DNA of 64,000 nt from Ruegeria faecimaris. Lineage in GTDB: Bacteria; Pseudomonadota; Alphaproteobacteria; Rhodobacterales; Rhodobacteraceae. The notes beneath the pieces were generated by a model that saw nothing but the letters and a program-made list of their open reading frames with translations, searched no databases and was not told where the DNA came from. The DNA is taken from NCBI RefSeq assembly GCF_900182615.1, contig NZ_FXTE01000002.1, positions 124,001 to 188,000 on the forward strand. Direction: 5' to 3'. A program made the translations under genes and the position numbers. Below are positions 27,172 through 36,216 of this stretch, piece by piece; position 1 is the first letter of the stretch; the number at the start of each line of letters is the position of its first letter.

Positions 27172-28365
27172 TTACCCCTTAACCGCCTTCACGATCTTCT
27201 CGGCACCGTCTTTCAGGTTGTCCGCCGCGATTACGTCCAGGCCAGAGGTGTTGATGATCTCTTTGCCCTTCTCAACGTTCGTGCCTTCCAGACGCACGAC
27301 TAGCGGAACCTGCAGACCGACCTCTTTCACCGCGGCGACAACGCCCTCGGCGATGACGTCACAGCGCATGATACCGCCGAAGATGTTGACCAGAATGCCT
27401 TTGACTTGCGGGTCCGAGGTGATGATCTTGAACGCTTCGGTGACTTTCTCTTTGGTGGCGCCGCCGCCGACGTCGAGGAAGTTGGCAGGTTCGGCCCCAT
27501 ACAGCTTGATGATGTCCATCGTCGCCATGGCCAGACCGGCACCGTTGACCATGCACCCAATCTCACCATCCAGTGCGATATAGTTCAGGTCGTATTTGCT
27601 GGCTTCCAGTTCCTTGGGGTCTTCCTCGGTCGTGTCGCGCAGTTCTGAAACATCCGGGTGGCGATACATCGCGTTGCCGTCAAAACTGACCTTGGCGTCC
27701 AGCACCTTGAGGTCGCCGCTGTCGGAGACGATCAGCGGGTTGATCTCCAGCATTTCCATGTCCTTCTCGACGAAGGCAGCGTACAGCTGGCTCATCAGTT
27801 TGACGCACTGTTTGACCTGCGCGCCCTCCAGGCCCAGCGAGAAGGCGATGCGGCGGCCGTGATAGGCCTGATAACCGGTGGCTGGGTCAACCGAGAAGGA
27901 CAAGATTTTCTCAGGCGTGGCTGCGGCCACCTCTTCGATATCCATGCCGCCTTCGGTCGAGCAGACGAATGAGATGCGGCTGGTCTGGCGGTCTACCAGC
28001 AGGGCCAGGTACAGTTCGCGTTCGATGCCGGAACCGGCCTCGATATAGATGCGGTTGACCTGTTTGCCCGCAGGACCGGTCTGATGGGTGACCAGTGTGC
28101 GGCCTAGCATCTTTTTGGCTTCCTCCGCGGCCTCTTCAACCGACTTAGTCAGACGGACACCGCCTTTTTCCCCGGCATCGGATTCTTTGAAAGACCCCTT
28201 GCCGCGGCCGCCCGCGTGGATTTGCGCTTTGACGACCCAAAGAGGTCCGTCCAACTCACCGGCTGCGGTTTTAGCTTCCTCGGCGCGCAGGACCGCGCGA
28301 CCGTCGGAAACCGGGGCGCCATAGCTGCGAAGAAGCGCTTTGGCCTGATATTCGTGAATGTTCAT
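27172..28365 (-). CDS. sucC: Succinyl-CoA ligase beta subunit
   Basis: Nucleotide-binding subunit, 397 residues. The start [20 protein letters not shown] and the ATP-grasp domain ([12 protein letters not shown]) are typical, and the C-terminal domain carries [15 protein letters not shown], which contacts the alpha subunit. First gene of a run sucC-lipoprotein-sucD and onward. About 107 nt upstream of its ATG lie two TGTGATCACA palindromes 21 bp apart, identical in layout to those before sdhC, so this is probably the promoter of the downstream half of the TCA block. Confidence 0.95.
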   Translation of the reverse strand: MNIHEYQAKALLRSYGAPVSDGRAVLRAEEAKTAAGELDGPLWVVKAQIHAGGRGKGSFKESDAGEKGGVRLTKSVEEAAEEAKKMLGRTLVTHQTGPAGKQVNRIYIEAGSGIERELYLALLVDRQTSRISFVCSTEGGMDIEEVAAATPEKILSFSVDPATGYQAYHGRRIAFSLGLEGAQVKQCVKLMSQLYAAFVEKDMEMLEINPLIVSDSGDLKVLDAKVSFDGNAMYRHPDVSELRDTTEEDPKELEASKYDLNYIALDGEIGCMVNGAGLAMATMDIIKLYGAEPANFLDVGGGATKEKVTEAFKIITSDPQVKGILVNIFGGIMRCDVIAEGVVAAVKEVGLQVPLVVRLEGTNVEKGKEIINTSGLDVIAADNLKDGAEKIVKAVKG

Positions 28366-28472
28366 CGAAACTGTCCCGTCTGACTACGATTGACCGATAT
28401 AGGCGTGTCTAAGGGGTAAGTTTAAAGGCTTTTTTGACGTAAAGGAGGTTTTTCACGAAGATTTTCATTATT

Positions 28473-28503
28473 TGTGATCACAGCTTTTCAGGGTGTGATC
28501 ACA
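28473..28503. promoter_or_regulatory. Tandem TGTGATCACA operators upstream of sucC
   Basis: Two perfect 10-bp palindromes, TGTGATCACA at 28473-28482 and again at 28494-28503. Their starts are 21 bp apart (two helical turns), so they face the same side of the DNA. The nearer copy is about 107 nt from the sucC ATG. The same arrangement occurs before sdhC (35281-35311). Likely a dimer-of-dimers binding site for one regulator. Confidence 0.75.
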
Positions 28504-28581
28504 AAACTTGAGCTGGTATTGAGCGTTGATTCGGCAGGAAATTCACCCAATAGAATATGACGTTTTCAAGCTAGCGCTAAC

Positions 28582-29430
28582 CTATCCGCGTCTGAGGCGG
28601 ACGATACCCTTTTTCACAGACATCACCAGTTTGCGCAGTTTGCCCAACAAGCCTTTGTCGACCAGTGGTCGGACTTTTTTCGACGCGCCGGGCGTGAGCT
28701 GTGCGTCGGCTTCGATAAGGCTGTTGATATGACGTTCGAGATCGGGCCCTACCAAACCGGCGACAGTTCTAGCGCTGTCCAGCCGCTTGTCATGACGGCT
28801 GTGAAATTTGTAGTGATGCAGCAGGCGCGGGGCGCTGTGCAGAAAACCGAACATCTCGGCCTGACGATAATCGAGGAAGTTGTACTCGGGTGGCAGAACT
28901 GCCAGTCGCAACGCGCTGGCAAACAGCTTTTCGCGGATCAGCGCCTGATCTGAGGTCAGGTTTTCCGAGATGATAGTCTCTTGTACATCTCGCAGGAAAT
29001 CCAGCACTGCGTCCGAAGTGCGAATTCCAACCAGCCCGCCATTGAGATGGGGAAATGCGTTGGGCAGCGGAGTTTTCCAAACACGTTGCGCATGGGCCGA
29101 GTTGCGCAAAGGGTCATGGACCATCGCGATATCAAACTGCTCTAGGACGGTGAAGATATCCGACATATCTGCCAGACAGCGCACATCGGCATCCAAATAG
29201 ACCGTCTTTTCGAACCGGGACCGCACAAGGCTTTCGAACTTGGGTCGGAACCAGCTTTTGTCCAGCATGTGGATTTGGTCAAACACTTCTGTTCCCGGGA
29301 TGTTTTCGAGGTCGGTGAACAGGTCGACCGGTACATCCGGCATGGCGACCTTTAACGACCGAGCCGCTGCCACCGCTGTTTCGATGTAATCCTTACCGCT
29401 TGCGGCAATGACAAATCCCTGAGACGACAT
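28582..29430 (-). CDS. Glycosyltransferase, GT-A fold (GT8-like)
   Basis: A 282-residue protein. SFVIAASG-like GFVIAASGKDYIETAVAAAR starts a nucleotide-sugar-binding fold, and VYLDADVRC holds the metal-binding D80-x-D82. FPHLNGGLVGI, YNFLDYRQ and LLHHYKFHSRHDKR match the acceptor and C-terminal parts of GT8-like retaining transferases. The start is the ATG at 29430, after a GGAAG ribosome binding site. It lies between mdh and sucC in the same direction, but an mdh terminator ends just upstream, so expression would need readthrough. Its sugar and acceptor are unknown; surface glycan is likely. Confidence 0.8.
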   Translation of the reverse strand: MSSQGFVIAASGKDYIETAVAAARSLKVAMPDVPVDLFTDLENIPGTEVFDQIHMLDKSWFRPKFESLVRSRFEKTVYLDADVRCLADMSDIFTVLEQFDIAMVHDPLRNSAHAQRVWKTPLPNAFPHLNGGLVGIRTSDAVLDFLRDVQETIISENLTSDQALIREKLFASALRLAVLPPEYNFLDYRQAEMFGFLHSAPRLLHHYKFHSRHDKRLDSARTVAGLVGPDLERHINSLIEADAQLTPGASKKVRPLVDKGLLGKLRKLVMSVKKGIVRLRRG

Positions 29431-29440
29431 GGCAATCTTC

Positions 29441-29477
29441 CAAAAAATGACCCGGCCCACCATGGGTGAGCCGGGTT
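29441..29477 (-). terminator. Rho-independent terminator after mdh
   Basis: On the minus strand ACCCGGC pairs with GCCGGGT (7 bp), with an inner TCACC/GGTGG continuation, followed by CATTTTTT. The hairpin ends only about 20 nt before the glycosyltransferase ATG, so the T-run overlaps that gene's leader. Confidence 0.82.
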
Positions 29478-29499
29478 CTGTTTAACCGTATAAGACGGA

Positions 29500-30609
<1,110 letters not shown>

Positions 30610-30623
30610 TTACGGGACGCCGC

Positions 30624-31379
30624 ATGTTCGAGATGGACCTGATGTTTTTTGCCGTGGCGATCCCTGCTGTGATCTTCGCCGGCATCTCGAAGGGTGGGTT
30701 CGGCTCGGGGGTGGCGTTTGCCGCGTCATCGATTCTGGCACTGATCCTGACACCGGGACAGGCGCTTGCACTGATGTTGCCAATTCTGATGGTAATCGAC
30801 GTCGCTACGCTGGGCCCCTATTGGAAACGCTGGAACTGGCCGGATTCACGCCTGCTGATCGTGGGGGCAGTGCCGGGTGTGGCAGTGGGCGCCTGGCTGT
30901 ATCGCGCCACGAATGACGACCTTCTGCGCCTGCTGATCGGAGGGATTTCAGTGGGGTTCGTGATCTGGCATGTGGCCCAGAGAAAGGGCTGGATCCGCGG
31001 CTTTGCCAATCGCCTGCCGCCATTTGCGGGAATTCTTGCGGGGTTGGTCGCCGGATTCACCAGCTTTGTCAGTCATGCGGGCGGCCCACCCGCCGCCGTC
31101 TATCTGATCTCGCAGCGTCTGTCTAAAACCGAGTTTCAGGCGAGCACAGTGCTGGTCTTCTGGGTCATCAATGTCGCTAAATTCATTCCGTATGCCTATC
31201 TGGGTCTGTTCACATGGCACACTGCGCTGGCCGACTTGTTGCTGGCTCCATTTGCCGTGCTTGGTGCATGGCTAGGTGTGCGCGCGCATTTCATGATATC
31301 CGAACGCCTGTTCTTCGGTATTGCCTACGTTTTGCTGATGCTGACCGGAACAAAACTGATCTGGGAGGCCCTGAGCTAG
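30624..31379 (+). CDS. TauE/SafE-family anion exporter
   Basis: A 251-residue protein with about seven membrane spans and the two-fold pattern of the sulfite exporter TauE/SafE family: an early IFAGISKGGFGSG and a matching LAGLVAGFTSFVSHAGG at about residue 135. Family members export sulfite, sulfoacetate or similar anions. It is divergent from mdh, with 161 bp between. Its stop overlaps by 4 bp the stop of the small secreted protein on the other strand. A second TauE-like gene is at 52504-53424. Confidence 0.85.
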   Translation: MFEMDLMFFAVAIPAVIFAGISKGGFGSGVAFAASSILALILTPGQALALMLPILMVIDVATLGPYWKRWNWPDSRLLIVGAVPGVAVGAWLYRATNDDLLRLLIGGISVGFVIWHVAQRKGWIRGFANRLPPFAGILAGLVAGFTSFVSHAGGPPAAVYLISQRLSKTEFQASTVLVFWVINVAKFIPYAYLGLFTWHTALADLLLAPFAVLGAWLGVRAHFMISERLFFGIAYVLLMLTGTKLIWEALS

Positions 31380-31675
31380 ACATTGGGCGGCAGTGCTTCG
31401 GCCATATCTTCGTAGGACTGGCCCGAAGCCACAAGGCAGGTCATTCCATCCGGTAATGTCACCGTAATAGTCCAGCTTCCGCTTTGATCAGAGGCAAAGA
31501 CTTCCATCACCGCACCTTGTCGGGCGATGCCAATGCTCTTACGCGTTTCGCCATAAGTCTCGGCCAGTCGAGTCATGACCTCGTCGCGGGGGGCGCAGCT
31601 TTGAGCCTGCACCTGCTGGGCGGCCAGAACCATGATACCCAGCCCCATTGTCATATTGAACAGCGTCTTGCTCAT
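31376..31675 (-). CDS. Small secreted hypothetical protein
   Basis: A 99-residue protein: MSKTLFNMTMGLGIMVLAAQ opens a signal peptide ending QAQ, then SCAPRDEVMTRLAETYGETR. Two Cys (SCAPR, MTCLVA) may form a disulfide. The pattern of a Cys-Ala-Pro-Arg start followed by an amphipathic helix and a strand pair (AVMEVFASDQSGSWTITVTL) is seen in small secreted Roseobacter proteins, but I cannot name the family. The start at 31675 was chosen for the signal peptide; longer in-frame upstream sequence is not protein-like. It converges with the TauE gene, sharing 4 bp. Confidence 0.75.
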   Translation of the reverse strand: MSKTLFNMTMGLGIMVLAAQQVQAQSCAPRDEVMTRLAETYGETRKSIGIARQGAVMEVFASDQSGSWTITVTLPDGMTCLVASGQSYEDMAEALPPNV

Positions 31676-31846
31676 CGGTGAACCCTTTTGATTGCGATCT
31701 GCCAAGACGGTGACCGGTGCAGACCGAAATACGGTTAAAGGAACGCACGTTGCGTCGTTAATGCTGCGGTGCGGCAAGTTTGCGCTTGAACTTTCCTGCA
31801 GAAAATGCCCCATTCTGCGCAACATTATTTCAAGAGGCCGAAGCCA

Positions 31847-32704
31847 ATGGACTCCCGTCAGCGACCCTATCGTTCCGTATTGTACATTCCCGGTTCCAAA
31901 GACCGGGCGTTGGACAAGGCCCGCAACCTGCCTGTTGATGCGGTTATTTTTGACCTCGAAGATGCGGTCGCGGCGGACGAAAAAAACAACGCGCGCGAAA
32001 CGCTCGGGGCTGCCTTGGCTGCTGGCGGTTATGGGGCGCGGGTCAAGATCGTACGAATCAATGGCCTAGATACCGAATGGGGCCGGGCCGATGCCCTAGC
32101 CGTGCGGGACATGGACGTGGATGTGGTTCTGCTGCCCAAAGTGAATTCTGCCGCAGATGTGGATGCGTTGGCCGCAATAACCGGTGATCTGCCGATATGG
32201 GCCATGATGGAGACCCCGCGCGGGATGCTGAACGCCGCCGAAATTGCCGCGCATCCGCAGATGGCGGGCTTCGTCATGGGCACCAACGATCTGGCCAAGG
32301 AATTGCAGACACGGTTCCGCCCAGACCGCCTGCCGTTGCAGACGTCGCTGGGCCTGTGCCTGTTAGCCGCCAAGGCTGAGGGGCTGATCATCGTCGATGG
32401 CGTCTATAACGCCTTCAAGGACAGCGAAGGCCTGGCGGCCGAATGCGCGCAGGGCCGCGATATGGGCTTTGACGGCAAGACCCTTATCCATCCCGCACAG
32501 GTCGATGTCACCAACGACGCCTTCGCCCCATCGGATGAGGAAATCGATCTGGCCCGCCGCCAGATCACCGCGTTTGAAGAGACCGAAGCACAAGGGCAGG
32601 GCGTCGCGGTCGTCGATGGCAAGATCGTGGAAAACCTGCACGTTGCAACCGCCCGTGAAATTCTGGCAAAAGCAGAGGCGATTTCAGCTTTGCAAGCGGG
32701 GTAA
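31847..32704 (+). CDS. mcl2: (3S)-malyl-CoA thioesterase / CitE-like lyase
   Basis: A 285-residue HpcH/HpaI-CitE family enzyme. Diagnostic segments are RSVLYIPGSKDRAL, FDLEDAVAADEK (Mg-binding Asp/Glu), LPKVNS, MMETPRGMLNAAEI and FDGKTLIHPAQV. In Rhodobacter sphaeroides the matching gene, Mcl2, hydrolyses (3S)-malyl-CoA and works with malyl-CoA/methylmalyl-CoA lyase in the ethylmalonyl-CoA pathway. It starts a run mcl2-nnrU-DUF1737-mch, and mch acts in the same pathway, which supports the assignment. A plain lyase role remains possible from sequence alone. Start at the ATG 31847 behind GAGG. Confidence 0.85.
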   Translation: MDSRQRPYRSVLYIPGSKDRALDKARNLPVDAVIFDLEDAVAADEKNNARETLGAALAAGGYGARVKIVRINGLDTEWGRADALAVRDMDVDVVLLPKVNSAADVDALAAITGDLPIWAMMETPRGMLNAAEIAAHPQMAGFVMGTNDLAKELQTRFRPDRLPLQTSLGLCLLAAKAEGLIIVDGVYNAFKDSEGLAAECAQGRDMGFDGKTLIHPAQVDVTNDAFAPSDEEIDLARRQITAFEETEAQGQGVAVVDGKIVENLHVATAREILAKAEAISALQAG

Positions 32705-32710
32705 GCCAGC

Positions 32711-33265
32711 ATGGGCTTTGTTCTTCTGATTCTTGGTGTGGCGCTCTGGTGGGCCGCACATCTGTTCAAACGCGTGATGCCGGACCAGCGCGCGGCGATG
32801 GGCAAAGGCGGTGCGGGCGCGGTGGCGCTGGCGCTGCTGGCGTCAATCCTGTTGATGATCTTCGGTTATCGCATGACCGATTTCATCCCAATCTGGTCGC
32901 CGCCGACCTTTCTGATCCACGTCAACAACCTGCTGGTGCTGATCGCCATCTATATGATGAGCCCCGCAGGCCAAAAGGGTCGTCTGCTGAACAAGCTGCG
33001 TCACCCAATGCTGGGCGGCATGAAGCTCTGGGCCTTTGCGCATTTGCTGGTCAATGGTGATCTGGCCTCAATCGTCCTATTCGGCGGCTTGCTGGCCTGG
33101 GCGGTGGTCGAAGTGATCGTGATCAACAAATCCGAGCCGGACTGGACACCGGGCGAGCCGGGCACTTACGGCAAGGATGCGATGTTCTTTATCGCGTCGA
33201 TCGTTCTGCTGGGCATTATCGGCTATATTCACGGGTTGGTCGGCCCGTCGCCGTTTGGTTCATAA
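32711..33265 (+). CDS. NnrU-family membrane protein
   Basis: A 184-residue inner-membrane protein with five to six hydrophobic segments. The motif LRHPMLGGMKLWAFAHLLVN with a following GD and FGG is the NnrU signature, including His residues thought to be near a heme or metal. NnrU was first linked to nitrite/nitric oxide reduction, but the family is broad and no denitrification gene is nearby. It is 6 bp after mcl2 and 12 bp before the DUF1737 gene, so all are co-transcribed. Confidence 0.85.
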   Translation: MGFVLLILGVALWWAAHLFKRVMPDQRAAMGKGGAGAVALALLASILLMIFGYRMTDFIPIWSPPTFLIHVNNLLVLIAIYMMSPAGQKGRLLNKLRHPMLGGMKLWAFAHLLVNGDLASIVLFGGLLAWAVVEVIVINKSEPDWTPGEPGTYGKDAMFFIASIVLLGIIGYIHGLVGPSPFGS

Positions 33266-33277
33266 AGGTTTGACAAC

Positions 33278-33484
33278 ATGGCAACACTCTATCGTCTGCT
33301 GACCGAGGAAGACACCGCAGCCTTCTGTCACAAAGTGTCGGACGCGCTGGCAAAAGGGTGGGAGCTGTATGGCGACCCGTCCTATGCTTTTGACACTGCA
33401 AACAACGTGATGCGTTGTGCGCAGGCCGTGACCAAAGAGGTTGCGACCGACTATTCCCCTGAAATGAAACTGGGACAGCAATAA
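33278..33484 (+). CDS. DUF1737 protein
   Basis: A 68-residue protein. YRLLTEEDTAAFCHKVSDAL then KGWELYGDPSYAFD is the DUF1737 pattern (a KGW-LYG core), and a C-terminal strand VMRCAQAVTKEV. Small cytoplasmic protein of unknown role that in Rhodobacterales often lies next to mesaconyl-CoA hydratase. Its TAA overlaps the mch ATG by one base (TAATG), so mch translation is coupled to it. Confidence 0.85.
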   Translation: MATLYRLLTEEDTAAFCHKVSDALAKGWELYGDPSYAFDTANNVMRCAQAVTKEVATDYSPEMKLGQQ

Positions 33485-34512
33485 TGGCAAAAACCAATCC
33501 GGGCCGTTTCTTCGAGGATTATTCTGTAGGGCAAGTGCTGCACCACGCGGTGCCTCGCACCGTGACCGATGGCGAACGGGCGTTGTATCATGCGCTCTAT
33601 CCGGCGCGTCATGCTCTGTATTCCTCGGATGAGTTCGCCCGGAATTGTGGCCTGCCGCAAAGCCCGATCGATGATCTGGCGGCGTTTCACGTGGTGTTTG
33701 GCAAGACTGTCCCTGATGTATCGCTGAATGCAGTGGCCAATCTGGGCTATGCTGAGGGGCGTTGGTTGAAGCCGGTTTATCCCGGCGATACGCTGCGGTC
33801 GGAATCCGAAGTGATTGGGGTCAAGCAGAACTCGAACGGAAAAACCGGTGTGGTGTGGGTGCGAACCCGTGGCCTGAACCAGCGCGATGAGGTGGTTATT
33901 GAGTATGTCCGCTGGGTGATGGTGCGCAAATCGAACCCTGACGCGCCCGCCCCGGACACGGTGGTGCCCGAGTTGAAACAGGCGCTGGAGCCTCAGGATC
34001 TGGTAGTGCCACAAGGGCTGAACTTTTCCTCCTATGAATTTGTTCAGGCCGGTGAAGCGCATCGGTGGGGCGATTACGCGATTGGTGAAAAGATTGATCA
34101 TGTGGACGGCGTCACGGTGGAAGAAGCCGAGCATATGCTGGCCACGCGGCTTTGGCAGAACACTGCCAAGGTTCATTTCGATCTGACCTTCCGCCCCGAA
34201 GGCCGTCTGATCTATGGCGGGCACGTGATCTCGATGGCGCGGACCCTGTCGTTCAATGGATTGGCAAATGCGCAGATGATCGTCGGGTTGAACGGTGGCG
34301 CCCATGCCAACCCTTGCTTCTCAGGCTATACCATTAAGGCCTGGTCTGAGGTGCTGGACAAAGCCGAAACTGGCATCCCCGGCGTTGGGGCGGTCCGGTT
34401 GCGGCTGGTCGCCACGAAGGGTGGAGAGCCATTCGAGTTGAAAAATGACGATGGCCGATATCTGCCCAACGTTCTGTTGGACCTCGACTACTGGGCTTTG
34501 ATGCCAGTCTGA
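33484..34512 (+). CDS. mch: Mesaconyl-CoA hydratase (beta-methylmalyl-CoA dehydratase)
   Basis: Converts mesaconyl-CoA and beta-methylmalyl-CoA in the ethylmalonyl-CoA pathway. The 342-residue protein is a double hotdog (MaoC-like) enzyme: N-terminal GRFFEDYSVGQVLHHAVPRT is diagnostic, with two half-domains (about 5-150 and 175-340). The C-terminal half has FDLTFRPEGRLIYGGHVISM near residue 230. It starts within the DUF1737 stop and ends the mcl2 run. With ccr and ecm elsewhere in the window, it supports growth on acetate without a glyoxylate shunt. A 7-bp inverted repeat follows. Confidence 0.93.
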   Translation: MAKTNPGRFFEDYSVGQVLHHAVPRTVTDGERALYHALYPARHALYSSDEFARNCGLPQSPIDDLAAFHVVFGKTVPDVSLNAVANLGYAEGRWLKPVYPGDTLRSESEVIGVKQNSNGKTGVVWVRTRGLNQRDEVVIEYVRWVMVRKSNPDAPAPDTVVPELKQALEPQDLVVPQGLNFSSYEFVQAGEAHRWGDYAIGEKIDHVDGVTVEEAEHMLATRLWQNTAKVHFDLTFRPEGRLIYGGHVISMARTLSFNGLANAQMIVGLNGGAHANPCFSGYTIKAWSEVLDKAETGIPGVGAVRLRLVATKGGEPFELKNDDGRYLPNVLLDLDYWALMPV

Positions 34513-34530
34513 CCCCACATTCATTTGAAC

Positions 34531-34558
34531 GCAGCCTGCAATATTCGTGCTAGGCTGC
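34531..34558 (+). terminator. Hairpin between mch and the DUF1194 gene
   Basis: GCAGCCT (34531-34537) pairs with AGGCTGC (34552-34558) around a 14-nt loop. There is no T-run, and the 3' arm lies just before the DUF1194 ATG at 34563, so it could be a weak terminator or could cover that gene's ribosome binding site. Confidence 0.4.
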
Positions 34559-34562
34559 AACC

Positions 34563-35225
34563 ATGTCTCTGCTTCGCTCTTTCGTCGCCTGTTTCTTTCT
34601 GGCCCCGACCGCCGAGGCGTGTGATCTTGCTTTGGCTCTGGCCGTTGATGTCTCGGGATCGGTGGATTCGAACGAATACCGCATACAAATGGACGGCCTG
34701 GCCGCTGGATTGCGTGACCCCATCGTCTCCGAGGCGCTGGTGCGCGGGAATGCGCGGTTGATGCTGGTCCAATGGACCGGAGCCTCTCGTCAGAAGGTGA
34801 CGATCCCCTGGACACATATGGATAGCTTTGAAGCCATAGATAGCTTCGCCAGACAGGTGGCTGCGGATGCCAGAGTCTGGCGCAATTTTTCGACTGCAAT
34901 CGGTGAGGCGCTTGAGACCACAATGTCCAGTTTCAGCGAGGTAACCGAATGCAAACGGCACCTGATTGATATTTCGGGTGATGGGGTTTCCAACGAAGGG
35001 GTTGAACCGTCCGAGATTCACGATGTGTTGCGTGGGAAAGGTGTCACGGTAAATGCCATCGCCATCGAGGAAAGCGAACCCGACTTGACGGCCTATTTCT
35101 TTGAGAACGTCATTGTAGGTGAGGGAGCGTTTGTCGTTTCGGCGGCCGGGTTCGAGGATTATCCGGCCCGCATCCGAAAGAAACTGTTGCGGGAAGTGAC
35201 CCAGCAAACGGCCGGTCTGAAATAA
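34563..35225 (+). CDS. DUF1194 protein with a VWFA-like domain
   Basis: A 220-residue exported protein: signal peptide MSLLRSFVACFFLAPTAEA then ACDLALALAVDVSGSVDSNE, where D-x-S-G-S is a metal-ion-dependent adhesion site of von Willebrand A-like domains. LIDISGDGVSNEG near residue 138 supplies the second conserved Asp, as in DUF1194 of alphaproteobacteria. A periplasmic role in adhesion or protein binding is the family idea; no partner is visible. It follows mch by 50 bp and precedes the sdh promoter. Confidence 0.82.
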   Translation: MSLLRSFVACFFLAPTAEACDLALALAVDVSGSVDSNEYRIQMDGLAAGLRDPIVSEALVRGNARLMLVQWTGASRQKVTIPWTHMDSFEAIDSFARQVAADARVWRNFSTAIGEALETTMSSFSEVTECKRHLIDISGDGVSNEGVEPSEIHDVLRGKGVTVNAIAIEESEPDLTAYFFENVIVGEGAFVVSAAGFEDYPARIRKKLLREVTQQTAGLK

Positions 35226-35280
35226 GTGTGGCAGGGATTCGGAGCTGCAGGCGCTAACATCTGTTTCGTCTTATTTGATT

Positions 35281-35311
35281 TGTGATCACAAGAATATTTT
35301 GTGTGATCACT
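35281..35311. promoter_or_regulatory. Tandem TGTGATCACA operators upstream of sdhC
   Basis: TGTGATCACA (35281-35290) and TGTGATCACT (35302-35311), starts 21 bp apart. The second differs only in its last base. The distance to the sdhC ATG is about 113 nt. Spacing, sequence and distance match the pair before sucC (28473-28503), strongly suggesting a common regulator for the succinate dehydrogenase and succinyl-CoA ligase operons. Confidence 0.75.
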
Positions 35312-35424
35312 TTATCGCTTAATCTGTCATTTTGCGCGAATTCTGAGCTTTTTTGCAGCTGCAGCACGTGACAGTGTCGCAAAAACCAGTAAAACCTTCG
35401 GAAGCCAACCGAAAAGGAGCCGCC

Positions 35425-35808
35425 ATGAGCGATGTAAATCGGGGCAACCGCCCGCTCTCACCGCATATCCGCATCTACCGCCCACAGATGACGTCTCTGT
35501 CATCGATCATGGTTCGGATGACTGGATTGGCCGTGTTCGCAATCGCAGCACTTGTGGTGTGGTGGCTGTTGGCGGCGGCAACCTCTGAGGCGGCCTTTGC
35601 AGGCATAGACGGATTTCTGCGCAGCTGGTTCGGTGATCTTGTCATGACCGGAGCGGCCTGGGGTTTGTGGTACCACACATTGGGCCGGTTGCGTCATGTC
35701 TTTTGGGATTTCGGCTACTGCCTAGATGTTGATCTCTCTGAAAAGCTGGGATGGGGCATGTTTGTTGGTGCCACGATCCTGACCATCATCACCGTTCTTG
35801 TGGTTTAA
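35425..35808 (+). CDS. sdhC: Succinate dehydrogenase cytochrome b subunit
   Basis: Membrane anchor of complex II, 127 residues with three spans (about 31-52, 70-90, 107-126). RPLSPHIRIYRP is the family N-terminus; the heme ligand is the His in WYHTLGRLRH (about residue 77). In the quinone-site motif, usually S-x-x-H-R-x-(T/S)-G, the sequence is SSIMVRMTG, so the Arg is kept but Val replaces His. The start at 35425 follows an AAAGGAG ribosome binding site. First gene of sdhC-sdhD-sdhA. Confidence 0.93.
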   Translation: MSDVNRGNRPLSPHIRIYRPQMTSLSSIMVRMTGLAVFAIAALVVWWLLAAATSEAAFAGIDGFLRSWFGDLVMTGAAWGLWYHTLGRLRHVFWDFGYCLDVDLSEKLGWGMFVGATILTIITVLVV

Positions 35809-35819
35809 GGAGACGTTCG

Positions 35820-36191
35820 ATGCGATACCTGACTGACCGTAAACGCGCCGAGGGTCTGGGAGCGGGCAAATCCGGAACCCAAACACATTGGAACACAATG
35901 GTCCGGGCCATGATCCTGACCGTTCTGATTCCTCTCTTCATCTTCACATTTGGTGCCGGTCTGGGCGGAACCTACGAAGAGGTTCTGGCTTATTTCAGTC
36001 GCCCCTTCCCGGCGATCGTATGCGCGCTGACACTGATCGTTGCCCTGTTGCAGCTGATGTACGAAGCGCAGGAGGCCATCGAAGACTATATCCATGGTGT
36101 CGCCGAAAAAGTGACGCTGGTTGCGATGTGGGCGTTTGGCTACACGCTGATGGTTGCGGGGCTGTTCGCCCTGGTGAAACTCGCCCTGTGA
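35820..36191 (+). CDS. sdhD: Succinate dehydrogenase membrane anchor subunit
   Basis: Second membrane subunit, 123 residues with three spans (about 31-52, 61-79, 96-120). RYLTDRKRAEGLGAGKSGTQ and HWNTMVRA near the N-terminus are typical of the alphaproteobacterial SdhD group; HGVAEKVTLV lies before the last span. It starts 11 bp after sdhC behind TAAGGAGA and precedes sdhA by 25 bp. It anchors the flavoprotein and helps bind ubiquinone and heme. Confidence 0.92.
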   Translation: MRYLTDRKRAEGLGAGKSGTQTHWNTMVRAMILTVLIPLFIFTFGAGLGGTYEEVLAYFSRPFPAIVCALTLIVALLQLMYEAQEAIEDYIHGVAEKVTLVAMWAFGYTLMVAGLFALVKLAL

Positions 36192-36216
36192 TGATGCGCG
36201 GTAAGGAATAAGAACA

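Noticed and set aside
28473..28503. TGTGATCACA as CRP or FNR sites
   Set aside because: CRP sites need TGTGA-N6-TCACA and FNR-type sites TTGAT-N4-ATCAA; the arms here are adjacent with no spacer, so neither fits.
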